Part shown: piece after piece, positions 1 through 5,315 of the stretch
Position numbering within the stretch: position 1 is the stretch's first letter
How the letters are laid out: each line of letters starts with the position of its first letter
NCBI GenBank assembly: GCA_003663565.1
Contig: QMTT01000010.1
Coordinates: 1 to 9,392, forward strand
Source of the DNA: Thermoplasmata archaeon
Lineage (GTDB): Archaea; Thermoplasmatota; B47-G6; B47-G6B; 47-G6
Direction: 5' to 3'
DNA: 9,392 nt
Notes under the pieces: model-generated
Told to the model about the DNA's origin: nothing
Databases searched by the model: none
The model's input: only the letters and a program-made list of their open reading frames with translations
Translations under genes and position numbers: made by a program

Positions 1-231
1 ATAAACTATGAACTGCCGACGGACAAGCTCACACAGAGAGATATAAAGGCTCTTCAGGATGAGCTTAAGGATCCAAGATTTTCCTCAGAGTTCTGGCAGA
101 ATGAGATAAAACTTCAACTTAAAATTGGAAAGAAAGCAGAACAGCAGGCATTAGCTAAGTATGGACTTAACTACGTCACCGATGTGTACCTTCCAGAAAA
201 ACTCTCAGAGCTCGGAGTGCTGAAGAGATAA
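1..231 (+). CDS. top6A: DNA topoisomerase VI subunit A, C-terminal fragment (5' end outside window)
   Basis: The reading frame is open from base 1 and ends at TAA (229-231), giving the last 76 residues of a protein. The fragment contains [35 protein letters not shown] and a closing YLPEKL. This series is characteristic of the C-terminus of the Spo11-like A subunit of type IIB topoisomerase VI, in the part following the Toprim domain. With the B subunit (GHKL ATPase) the A subunit makes the transient double-strand break used to relax and decatenate DNA. The catalytic tyrosine and Toprim acidic residues lie upstream of the window and cannot be checked. The gene converges on the minus-strand gene at 238-831 with only 6 bp between stop codons, and no obvious T-rich terminator follows it. 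Confidence 0.9.
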   Translation: MNYELPTDKLTQRDIKALQDELKDPRFSSEFWQNEIKLQLKIGKKAEQQALAKYGLNYVTDVYLPEKLSELGVLKR

Positions 232-237
232 CATCTA

Positions 238-831
238 TCAACCTTCGAAGACAACACTAATCGCGACATTGAAGTCCTCAGAAGAGAAATTCTCGTATAC
301 CTTAACGTCTTCTCCAAGGGTTTCAATAAGTGCTTTCAGCATAAGGAAATCACAGACAATGACTATAGGACCACTCTCGAGCTCTTTCACCATCTTTTTG
401 ACCTTCTTTGAAAAGGCGTATGCCTCTCCTCTCATAACATCTATTTTATAAAAGGACTTATGGAGCCATCTAAGGAAATCCCTAAGAGTTTTCCACTCTG
501 CCTTTTGTATTTTCCTTAGAAGCATATTGAACCTTATGATTTCCATAACATGAGCTTTCTCTCCAACTTCTTCAAGTATTTCATTGTAGTCCGGTGCTAA
601 CTCTATCGTCTCAAACCCAAGCTTCTTCTCAATGTCCCTGATTGTAGTGGAGTAATTTCTTAGAGAGAAGAGTCCAAACTTGCTTAATGGTATTTGATAG
701 AGATCATCTGGCTCATCTGAAGAACCGCAATCCGTAAGGACATATTTAGGCCTTAGAGCTTCTATAGCGCTTACGACCTCCTTGTGCAAGTCCTTGTGCC
801 ATGGGATTACGGGTATTACGATAATTTCCAT
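238..831 (-). CDS. Conserved-looking hypothetical protein, 197 aa
   Basis: I do not recognise this protein. It starts at ATG with a ribosome binding site (GAGGGA about 6 nt upstream). It appears soluble and mixed alpha/beta. The N-terminus (about 2-35) is a beta strand, a helix, and a strand ending in YVLTDCGSSDE. The centre (85-130) is helical and rich in charged residues. The segment at 134-180 reads as an amphipathic helix followed by the hydrophobic strand PIVIVCDFLMLKAL. The pattern of a strand followed by 'RPKYVLTD', with a late helix-strand unit, faintly recalls TraB/ChaN-type proteins, but the expected conserved residues are not clearly present, so this is only a hint. It is the last gene of a minus-strand unit after trm5 (37-bp gap). 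An omega-like or enzymatic role cannot be assigned. Confidence 0.75.
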   Translation of the reverse strand: MEIIVIPVIPWHKDLHKEVVSAIEALRPKYVLTDCGSSDEPDDLYQIPLSKFGLFSLRNYSTTIRDIEKKLGFETIELAPDYNEILEEVGEKAHVMEIIRFNMLLRKIQKAEWKTLRDFLRWLHKSFYKIDVMRGEAYAFSKKVKKMVKELESGPIVIVCDFLMLKALIETLGEDVKVYENFSSEDFNVAISVVFEG

Positions 832-862
832 AGGAATCCCTCTAGAGAACGCTCAGTAATAG

Positions 863-928
863 TATGGACTACATTATAATATTAAGGTTTCTTTGGAATC
901 CTCTTAGAACCCTTAAATGTAGTCCATA
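863..928 (-). repeat. Perfect 13-bp inverted repeat spanning the end of trm5
   Basis: TATGGACTACATT at 863-875 is the exact reverse complement of AATGTAGTCCATA at 916-928, with 40 nt between. A further 5-bp pairing (883-887 with 911-915) stacks on the inner end, leaving a one-sided 7-nt bulge. In the mRNA of the minus-strand operon this gives a long hairpin that contains the last codons and the stop codon of trm5. It ends about 20 nt before the ribosome binding site of the next gene. No U-tract follows directly. It may be an mRNA processing or stability element or an attenuating structure; the function is inferred. Confidence 0.7.
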
Positions 929-1918
929 ATATGACTGATATGGTGCATAGGGTTTTCCACACGATATCTCTACAAGATCTGTATTAAAGCCCATCTTCTC
1001 TATTGTTCTTATCACACTCTCTATACGCTGTTTTATCTTCTCATCGTGTTCTATCACGTAGAGGTGAATCATTCCTTCTTTCTCTATTGTTCTGAGTGCG
1101 TACTTAAGGAAATTCACAGAACCATGAGGGAGGTTCATGACAACATGATCCACCTTGACGGCACCTGCAACTTTTCTGCAATCCGAAAGAAATCCCAACA
1201 CCCTGTCTTGAACCTTGTTCAATAGTGTGTTTTCGTAGAGATAGTGAATGGCGTATGGATTTATGTCCGTCGCGTATGAGAAAGCTCCTCTCTTTGCAGC
1301 AAATATAGAAAAGGGACCATAACCAGAGAACATGTCGAACACTTTCTCACCTTGAGAGACATACTCTGAGAACTTCCTATGTTCCTCAGCAAGCCTTGGG
1401 GAGACATAAACCTTTGAGACGTCCACCTTGAACCTCAAACCATATTCCTTGTGTATGGTTACTGTTCTCTTTTCTCCAGCGAGATGTCTGAGCTCATGTA
1501 CTCTGTAAGGTCCTTTAACACCGAGATCCCAATAGACAGCTTTTACACTTTTATAGGCTTTTATTATAGCTTCCCCTATTGTTTTAGCATATCGAGCAAG
1601 TTCGCTTGGAATCTTTATAAGCACTATGTCACCTACTTGATCATATGACGTAGGTAGGTACTTCCTAAGGTTCTCTGGCACGTCCACTAACTCTTTATAT
1701 GATCTAACCTTTTGTCTCCTTTCAAATGTGTCATAGACGATTGTCAGACCAAGTTTTTGTACATCTTCACTCTTTTCTTCCCTTATTGGGAAGACAACGT
1801 AACCACCAACAGTCTTTGGTCGTCTTTCTGTGTCTAGTGCTTCAATCTCGTGAAGTTTTTTCCTGATTTCCTCCGCAACATCTCTTCGTACACGAACACC
1901 TGGAGACTGCTCGAGCAT
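869..1918 (-). CDS. trm5: tRNA (guanine(37)-N1)-methyltransferase, Trm5 family
   Basis: This enzyme transfers a methyl group from S-adenosylmethionine to N1 of G37, next to the anticodon, which prevents +1 frameshifting; it acts in the cytoplasm. At 349 residues it has the family's usual length and layout. There is a small N-terminal D1 domain (about 1-80), a D2 domain opening with QVGDIVLIKIP (94-104), and a Rossmann D3 domain. The D3 domain has the SAM loop FDMFSGYGPF (194-203), the acidic TDIN (217-220) and the NLPHG motif (262-266). R144 (in HELRHLAG), R175 and E179 (in SPRLAEE) and N262 sit where the G37-recognition and catalytic residues of archaeal Trm5 are expected. The start ATG lies 6 nt after the stop of the upstream membrane-protein gene, with only a weak purine-rich site (AAGTGAAG) overlapping that stop. 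Translational coupling is therefore likely. The C-terminal tail lies in a 13-bp inverted repeat. Confidence 0.93.
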   Translation of the reverse strand: MLEQSPGVRVRRDVAEEIRKKLHEIEALDTERRPKTVGGYVVFPIREEKSEDVQKLGLTIVYDTFERRQKVRSYKELVDVPENLRKYLPTSYDQVGDIVLIKIPSELARYAKTIGEAIIKAYKSVKAVYWDLGVKGPYRVHELRHLAGEKRTVTIHKEYGLRFKVDVSKVYVSPRLAEEHRKFSEYVSQGEKVFDMFSGYGPFSIFAAKRGAFSYATDINPYAIHYLYENTLLNKVQDRVLGFLSDCRKVAGAVKVDHVVMNLPHGSVNFLKYALRTIEKEGMIHLYVIEHDEKIKQRIESVIRTIEKMGFNTDLVEISCGKPYAPYQSYYGLHLRVLRGFQRNLNIIM

Positions 1919-1924
1919 AATACT

Positions 1925-2563
1925 TCACTTGAATGCAGCCCTATTCTTCATTAACAATGCTATCGCAATGGCGTCAAGTGATAATGCAATTGACAATAGG
2001 ATTATTGCTAGAACGTTTCCAGAGATGTATGCAAATCCAAACGAGTAAAATATGAGTACTGACAATATCACCGAGAGTACTATGAAATCTCTTGAGTACG
2101 TCCATCTCAGCGTGAGGAACAAGACTATACCAATTAAGGAAAGAGTAATGAATGCAAAGAGTGCTCTCAGCCATGAAATATTGAGGAAGAGTACAGAATT
2201 ACCTATTCCTGCAAGGAGATATGTGAGAAGAAGAAAGATAGCTGAGAGTCTTATTTGTTTCCATGCCTTTGAGAGCTTGATTCGATCATTTATGATATCG
2301 TCAAGCAATAAGTTCAACTTTCTAAGGAATTCCCTTTTGCCAACGTCTTTGATATACCTAGCTCTGCAGATCTTTAGAACTTCTGTTATCTTTTGCAATG
2401 CATTTTCAGAACATCCTACTTCTTCTATCAAATTGTACACGAAGTTCATGCGTAAGTATATCCTATATTTCGTCCATCTAGACAGCACACGATTGTCGAC
2501 GCTCTTTAGGTTATTAAACGCGTTCTGCAATAGCTTTAAACACTCTCCTTCATTAGGTTTCAT
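1925..2563 (-). CDS. Hypothetical membrane protein with cytosolic helical N-domain and four predicted TM helices
   Basis: I do not recognise this 212-residue protein. Residues 1-104 are charged, helical and probably cytosolic, with three cysteines (C8, C51, C66). Four hydrophobic stretches follow at about 105-127, 132-152, 160-180 and 183-204, with short polar loops and a basic C-terminus (MKNRAAFK). No enzymatic motif is visible. The start is ATG with a good ribosome binding site (GAGGAG, 6 nt upstream at 2570-2575 on the minus strand). It is the first gene of a minus-strand unit followed, after 6 nt, by trm5. A TATA-like box lies about 30 bp upstream of its start. Sharing a transcript with a tRNA modification enzyme does not by itself reveal its job. 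A plus-strand 182-codon reading frame over the same DNA is judged a shadow. Confidence 0.8.
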   Translation of the reverse strand: MKPNEGECLKLLQNAFNNLKSVDNRVLSRWTKYRIYLRMNFVYNLIEEVGCSENALQKITEVLKICRARYIKDVGKREFLRKLNLLLDDIINDRIKLSKAWKQIRLSAIFLLLTYLLAGIGNSVLFLNISWLRALFAFITLSLIGIVLFLTLRWTYSRDFIVLSVILSVLIFYSFGFAYISGNVLAIILLSIALSLDAIAIALLMKNRAAFK

Positions 2564-2590
2564 GTATATCTCCTCGTGGTTTCTCGCATC

Positions 2591-2600
2591 TTTTTATTAG
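2591..2600 (-). promoter_or_regulatory. Possible TATA box of the minus-strand membrane protein/trm5 operon
   Basis: On the minus strand the sequence reads CTAATAAAAA, the most TATA-like stretch upstream of the gene starting at 2563. Transcription starting about 25 bp downstream would fall near 2571, leaving a very short leader that only just holds the GAGGAG ribosome binding site. This is weak evidence from position and composition only. Confidence 0.3.
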
Positions 2601-2645
2601 GTACATGATCTGACGCTTAGAGTGGGCATATTGTGGGGTTGCTTT

Positions 2646-2691
2646 GTAGATAGTAACTTTCAAAACATTTAAATATTTCTGTTACTTAGCG
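2646..2691 (+). repeat. Candidate left-end binding sites of the IS607 transposase
   Basis: GTAGATAGTAAC (2646-2657) and GTTACTTAGCG (2681-2691) form an imperfect dyad. The six inner bases AGTAAC/GTTACT are perfectly complementary, and 23 nt separate the two. The same GTAG-N4-TAAC pattern appears at the right end (GTAGCGGATAAC, 4464-4475). TTTCAAAA occurs beside the motif at both ends (2658-2665 and 4456-4463). The dyad brackets the TATA box of tnpA, so binding here could also repress the gene. That function is inferred. Confidence 0.35.
2668..2678 (+). promoter_or_regulatory. TATA box of tnpA
   Basis: TTTAAATATTT is a good archaeal TATA-like box. Its centre is about 26 bp before the GTG at 2699, so the transcript could be leaderless or start only a few bases before translation. 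The box lies between the two halves of the left-end dyad, which would fit autorepression by the transposase. Confidence 0.55.
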
Positions 2692-2698
2692 TTTTTGG

Positions 2699-3313
2699 GT
2701 GAGTGTGGTGAGGCTTTATCGAACAGGAGAGGCTGCAAAGAGGCTCGGAGTTTCGAAGATGACTGTTCTCCGCTGGATTAAGTCAGGTAAGCTTAAAGCC
2801 CACAGGATTGGAAGAGAGTACAGGGTTCCGGAGAGTGAAATCATACGACTTCTTGAAGGTAAACTTCCTGATAAGGTTGTGATTTATGCCAGAGTTTCAA
2901 GCAGAGACCAGAAGGGAGACCTTGAGAGGCAGGTAGAATACCTCAAGAAGTACTGCGCCTCAAAGGGTTATCAAGTTGCGAAAATCCTCACGGACATTTC
3001 ATCAGGATTGAATGAGAATAGACGTGGATTAAAGAAACTCTTCAGACTCGTGGAAAATGGGGAGATAACCAAAGTCGTGATAACATACAAGGACAGGCTC
3101 ACACGCTTCGGGTTCAAATACCTCGAACAATACTTTAACTCCCACGGCGTTGAAATTGAAATCATTTTTGATGAAGAGAGAACGCCAGAGAAAGAACTCG
3201 TGGAGGACTTGTTATCAATCGTAACCTCCTTCGCTGGAAAGCTTTACGGAATGCGTTCTTACAAGAAAAAACGCCTCATCGAGGCTGTGAAGAATGTCCT
3301 CAGAGACGGTTAA
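2699..3313 (+). CDS. tnpA: IS607-family transposase: MerR-like HTH plus serine recombinase
   Basis: This transposase cuts and rejoins the element ends through a phosphoserine intermediate. Residues 6-54 form an HTH of the MerR/excisionase type (YRTGEAAKRLGVSKMTVLRWIKSGKL, in outline). The rest is a compact serine-recombinase domain starting with VVIYARVSSRDQ. S67 matches the nucleophile of the resolvase family, and KDRLTRFGF (131-139) carries the conserved arginines. The length of 204 residues is normal and no frameshift or stop is visible. The start is uncertain. GTG at 2699 fits a leaderless transcript from the TATA box at 2668-2678, whereas GTG at 2708 would have GGGTGA 5 nt upstream. The gene overlaps tnpB by 20 bp, so translational coupling is likely. 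A Y1 (HUH) transposase is absent, which separates this from IS200/IS605. Confidence 0.93.
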   Translation: MSVVRLYRTGEAAKRLGVSKMTVLRWIKSGKLKAHRIGREYRVPESEIIRLLEGKLPDKVVIYARVSSRDQKGDLERQVEYLKKYCASKGYQVAKILTDISSGLNENRRGLKKLFRLVENGEITKVVITYKDRLTRFGFKYLEQYFNSHGVEIEIIFDEERTPEKELVEDLLSIVTSFAGKLYGMRSYKKKRLIEAVKNVLRDG

Positions 3314-4412
3314 GCTCACAGCAAGATTCAAGCTCAAGGAAGCCCCTGAAGGGTTGTATGACCTTTTCAAAACTTATCACGAGATTGTGAACTATCTCAT
3401 AACCTACGCTTACGAAAACAATATTACGAGCTTCTATAGGCTCAAGGAGGAGACGTATTACAGTCTCCGTGAAAAGTATCCAGAGCTACCGAGTCATTAT
3501 CTTTACACCGCGTGCCAGATGGCAACGTCGATTTATAAGAGCTACAGGAAGAGGAGAAGGAGAGGAAAGGCAAGAGGAAAGCCCGTTTTCAAAAAGGAGG
3601 TCATAATGCTAGATGACCACCTGTTCAAGCTCGAATTGAAGAGAGGAGTAGTAAGACTTTCTACTCCGAGAGGAAGGATTTCTTTGGGATTCTATCCGAC
3701 TAAATACCACGAGAAGTTCAAGGACTGGAGGGTTGGACAAGCATGGCTTGTTAAAACGCCAAAAGGCGTTTTTCTCAATGTTGTCTTTTCTAGGGAGGTC
3801 GAGATCAAAGAGCCAAAGGATTTTCTCGGTGTTGACTTGAACGAGAACAACGTAACGCTTTCCCTCCCGAATGGGGAATTTGTTCAAATAATAACCCATG
3901 AAAGGGAAATAAGAACAGGTTACTTCGTGAAGAGGAAAAAGATTCAGAAGAAAATCAAGGCAGGGAAGAGAAGAAGAAAGCTTCTCAGGAAATACGGTGA
4001 GAGGGAGAGGAATCGCATTACAGACCTTTACCACAAGCTCGCGAACAAGATTATTGAGATTGCTGAAAAGTACGGTGGAATAGCACTCGAAAACCTGAAG
4101 AACATAAGAGAACACGTAAGATACTCAAGAGAACTTAATGGAAGGCTCCACAGGTGGAGCTTCCGCAAACTCCAGTCAATCATCGAGTATAAGGCCAAAC
4201 TGAGAGGAATTAAGGTTATTTTTGTGGATCCTGCTCAAACATCCTCCCTGTGCCCGATATGTGGGGAGAGACTAAGCCCGAAAGGGCACAGGGTCTTAAA
4301 ATGCGGGAACTGTGGTTTTGAAGCCGACCGTGATGTTATCGGCTCATGGAATATCCGCTTAAAAGCCCTGAAGATGTGGGGAGCCCCGTTCCCCCCGAAA
4401 GCCCTCCAATGA
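3294..4412 (+). CDS. tnpB: TnpB, transposon-encoded RNA-guided DNA endonuclease (Cas12 ancestor family)
   Basis: TnpB proteins bind an omega RNA made from the right end of the element and cut DNA that matches the adjacent guide. This helps retain the element after excision. The 372-residue protein has a basic helical N-terminal half (RKRRRRGKARGK at 85-96) and a split RuvC domain. RuvC-I is FLGVDLNENN with D181, RuvC-II is GIALENLKN with E266, and RuvC-III is EADRDVIGSWNI with D345/D347. A zinc ribbon lies between II and III (C320, C323, C337, C340). All catalytic residues seem present, so activity is plausible. In RuvC-III the usual DRDxNAA is DRDVIGS, a minor variation. The ATG lies within the end of tnpA, with GAGG 9 nt upstream. 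A 168-codon antisense frame over the middle is a shadow. Confidence 0.93.
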   Translation: MSSETVKLTARFKLKEAPEGLYDLFKTYHEIVNYLITYAYENNITSFYRLKEETYYSLREKYPELPSHYLYTACQMATSIYKSYRKRRRRGKARGKPVFKKEVIMLDDHLFKLELKRGVVRLSTPRGRISLGFYPTKYHEKFKDWRVGQAWLVKTPKGVFLNVVFSREVEIKEPKDFLGVDLNENNVTLSLPNGEFVQIITHEREIRTGYFVKRKKIQKKIKAGKRRRKLLRKYGERERNRITDLYHKLANKIIEIAEKYGGIALENLKNIREHVRYSRELNGRLHRWSFRKLQSIIEYKAKLRGIKVIFVDPAQTSSLCPICGERLSPKGHRVLKCGNCGFEADRDVIGSWNIRLKALKMWGAPFPPKALQ

Positions 4413-4482
4413 AGGTGGGAGGAGGGAAGGTTATCCGCTACGATTGGTTTGCATGTTTCAAAAGTAGCGGATAACCAGAACG
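4300..4482 (+). ncRNA. Candidate omega (guide) RNA scaffold of the TnpB element
   Basis: In characterised TnpB elements the omega RNA covers the 3' end of tnpB and the right end, with the guide taken from the host flank just beyond. Here this stretch is strongly structured. GGGGA (4378-4382) can pair with TCCCC (4390-4394). CCCTCC (4402-4407) can pair with GGAGGG (4421-4426) around the stop codon. A perfect 13-bp stem closes at 4429-4441/4464-4476. The guide would be drawn from sequence just after about 4483. Both limits are approximate: the 5' end is a guess and the 3' end depends on the unmapped element boundary. Confidence 0.45.
4429..4476 (+). repeat. Perfect 13-bp inverted repeat (hairpin) at the right end of the element
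   Basis: GGTTATCCGCTAC (4429-4441) and GTAGCGGATAACC (4464-4476) are exact reverse complements around a 22-nt loop. The hairpin starts 16 nt after the tnpB stop codon. No T-run follows, so it does not look like an intrinsic terminator. Likely roles are the terminal stem of the omega RNA, a paired transposase binding site at the right end, or both. The 8-mer TATCCGCT of the left arm also occurs within tnpB at 4352-4359. Confidence 0.75.
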
Positions 4483-4504
4483 GACGTAGACGAGAACTTC
4501 TAGA

Positions 4505-4517
4505 AAATATTTATATG
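4505..4517 (+). promoter_or_regulatory. TATA-like box upstream of the membrane-anchored protein/EamA/ADP-ribosylglycohydrolase operon
   Basis: AAATATTTATATG is a strong archaeal TATA-like sequence about 20 bp beyond the presumed right end of the insertion element. Transcription from it would begin near 4536, inside the palindrome at 4530-4543. That leaves a leader of about 85 nt before the preferred start at 4622. Confidence 0.5.
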
Positions 4518-4529
4518 CTTAAGGAAATT

Positions 4530-4543
4530 ATCTCACTTGAGAT
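4530..4543 (+). promoter_or_regulatory. Small palindrome at the predicted transcription start, possible operator
   Basis: ATCTCA and TGAGAT are perfect inverted arms separated by CT. TTATC (4528-4532) and GATAA (4546-4550) add a second overlapping symmetry. The site is centred where transcription from the TATA box at 4505-4517 would start, a position typical for archaeal repressors. The arms are short, so chance is possible. Confidence 0.3.
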
Positions 4544-4566
4544 CTGATAATACTTTAAAACATTTC

Positions 4567-4578
4567 CTAAAATATAAA
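4567..4578 (+). promoter_or_regulatory. Second TATA-like box for the same operon
   Basis: The stretch from 4567 reads CCTAAAATATAAA in outline and resembles a BRE/TATA pair. Transcription about 25 bp downstream would begin near 4598, just before the AGGTG ribosome binding site at 4611-4615. If used, it excludes the ATG at 4580 and favours the start at 4622. Confidence 0.4.
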
Positions 4579-4610
4579 GATGTACTTAGCCCACGCTCTG
4601 TCGAGGACAA

Positions 4611-4615
4611 AGGTG
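4611..4615 (+). promoter_or_regulatory. Ribosome binding site deciding the start at 4622
   Basis: AGGTG lies 6 nt before ATG 4622. The earlier in-frame ATG at 4580 has no such site and is preceded by the TATA-like stretch AATATAAAG. The 14 residues it would add are not hydrophobic and precede a natural membrane anchor. Confidence 0.6.
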
Positions 4616-4621
4616 TATGGC

Positions 4622-5314
4622 ATGGATCTATTTTCTGCGATAATCGGGTTTATTACGGGAATGGTACTGACGATGATAGCGATGGAGTACATGCTATACA
4701 GAAGCCAGAGGAATATCATAGCGAAGGATTGGGATCTTAGCGGAGAAAAGGATCTTAGGATATGTGCTACGAGTATAGGAGACGTGCCAATACCATACGA
4801 CACTAGGCTCATAGTAAGAAAGGGCTCCAGTGTGCCACCAGAGATATCAAGAAGAGCACTTGTTAAGGAGACAGATAATGTGAACATGAACTTTGCACTC
4901 TCTGAGGATAGGGCATACATATTCATGGGCCCGATATCACGAGGAACCCCAGCTGTCATCACGACTGATGAAAGCATTCTTGAGGAACTCGATAGAGTTT
5001 TCAGAACGCTATGGGAAACATCAGAAAAGCACATATACGAACTCTCAGAGGTGCTAGATAACATAGAGAACTTCTCTGGATCTTTCGTTAAGATTTCAGG
5101 GAGATTACTAAATCCAGAGCTTCTTAGGCATGGACACGAAGCAAGACTTGTGCTTCCTAATGGAAAGGTAATATCTATTAGTATTTCATCAGACTCAAGA
5201 ATCGACGAGATTGAGATATTAAGCCTTCATGGTGTGTTCGTGGAGGTCGAAGGATTGCTTAAGGTGTCTGGAGGTAAGATCCTGTTAGAGGCAACCTCCA
5301 TTAGGAGGATCTAA
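4622..5314 (+). CDS. Membrane-anchored protein of unknown function with possible C-terminal OB-like domain
   Basis: I do not recognise the family. From the preferred ATG the protein has 230 residues. A single N-terminal membrane helix (about 3-25, MDLFSAIIGFITG then TMIAMEYMLY) precedes a soluble part whose side of the membrane is not certain. The middle region (about 45-135), with AYIFMGPISRGTPAVITTD followed by a helix LDRVFRTLWETSE, recalls the PLD-like effector domain of TrmB-type archaeal regulators. The last 80 residues (150-230) form alternating beta strands, starting FSGSFVKISGRL and ending VEVEGLLKVSGGKILL, a pattern suggestive of an OB fold. Both resemblances are by eye only. The stop is 1 nt before the EamA gene, whose ribosome binding site lies inside this gene, so the two are co-translated from one mRNA. 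A longer form from ATG 4580 is possible but less likely. Confidence 0.75.
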   Translation: MDLFSAIIGFITGMVLTMIAMEYMLYRSQRNIIAKDWDLSGEKDLRICATSIGDVPIPYDTRLIVRKGSSVPPEISRRALVKETDNVNMNFALSEDRAYIFMGPISRGTPAVITTDESILEELDRVFRTLWETSEKHIYELSEVLDNIENFSGSFVKISGRLLNPELLRHGHEARLVLPNGKVISISISSDSRIDEIEILSLHGVFVEVEGLLKVSGGKILLEATSIRRI

Positions 5315-5315
5315 T

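Larger units (their letters stand above)
2636..4483 (+). mobile_element. IS607-family insertion sequence carrying tnpA and tnpB (ends approximate)
   Basis: The element carries two overlapping genes: a transposase with a MerR-like HTH plus serine-recombinase domain (the hallmark of IS607) and a TnpB nuclease. Both look intact. IS607 elements recombine at GG dinucleotides and make no long target duplication, so the ends cannot be read from flanking repeats. The limits given are guesses placed at a GGGG run (2635-2638) on the left and GG (4482-4483) on the right, just outside the subterminal repeats. The resulting length of about 1.85 kb is normal for the family. The element sits between two divergent host operons and has not visibly interrupted a coding region. 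Confidence 0.85.

Noticed and set aside
2052..2600. 182-codon plus-strand reading frame over the membrane-protein gene
   Set aside because: The minus-strand frame has a good ribosome binding site, sensible membrane helices and operon spacing. The plus-strand product is low-complexity shadow sequence.
3609..4115. 168-codon minus-strand reading frame inside tnpB
   Set aside because: It is antisense to a clearly conserved TnpB sequence, and its translation shows no recognisable domain.
4429..4476. Right-end hairpin as a transcription terminator
   Set aside because: No T-run follows it, and archaeal termination relies on U-tracts rather than GC stems.
2636..4483. IS200/IS605 classification
   Set aside because: The transposase is a serine recombinase with an HTH, not a Y1 HUH enzyme; only TnpB is shared with that family.
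4580..4621. Upstream ATG extending the membrane-anchored protein by 14 residues
   Set aside because: It has no ribosome binding site and lies within or just after a TATA-like box; ATG 4622 has AGGTG at 6 nt.
4567..5064. 165-codon minus-strand reading frame over the membrane-anchored protein
   Set aside because: The translation is serine-rich shadow sequence with no motif, and the plus-strand gene fits the operon.
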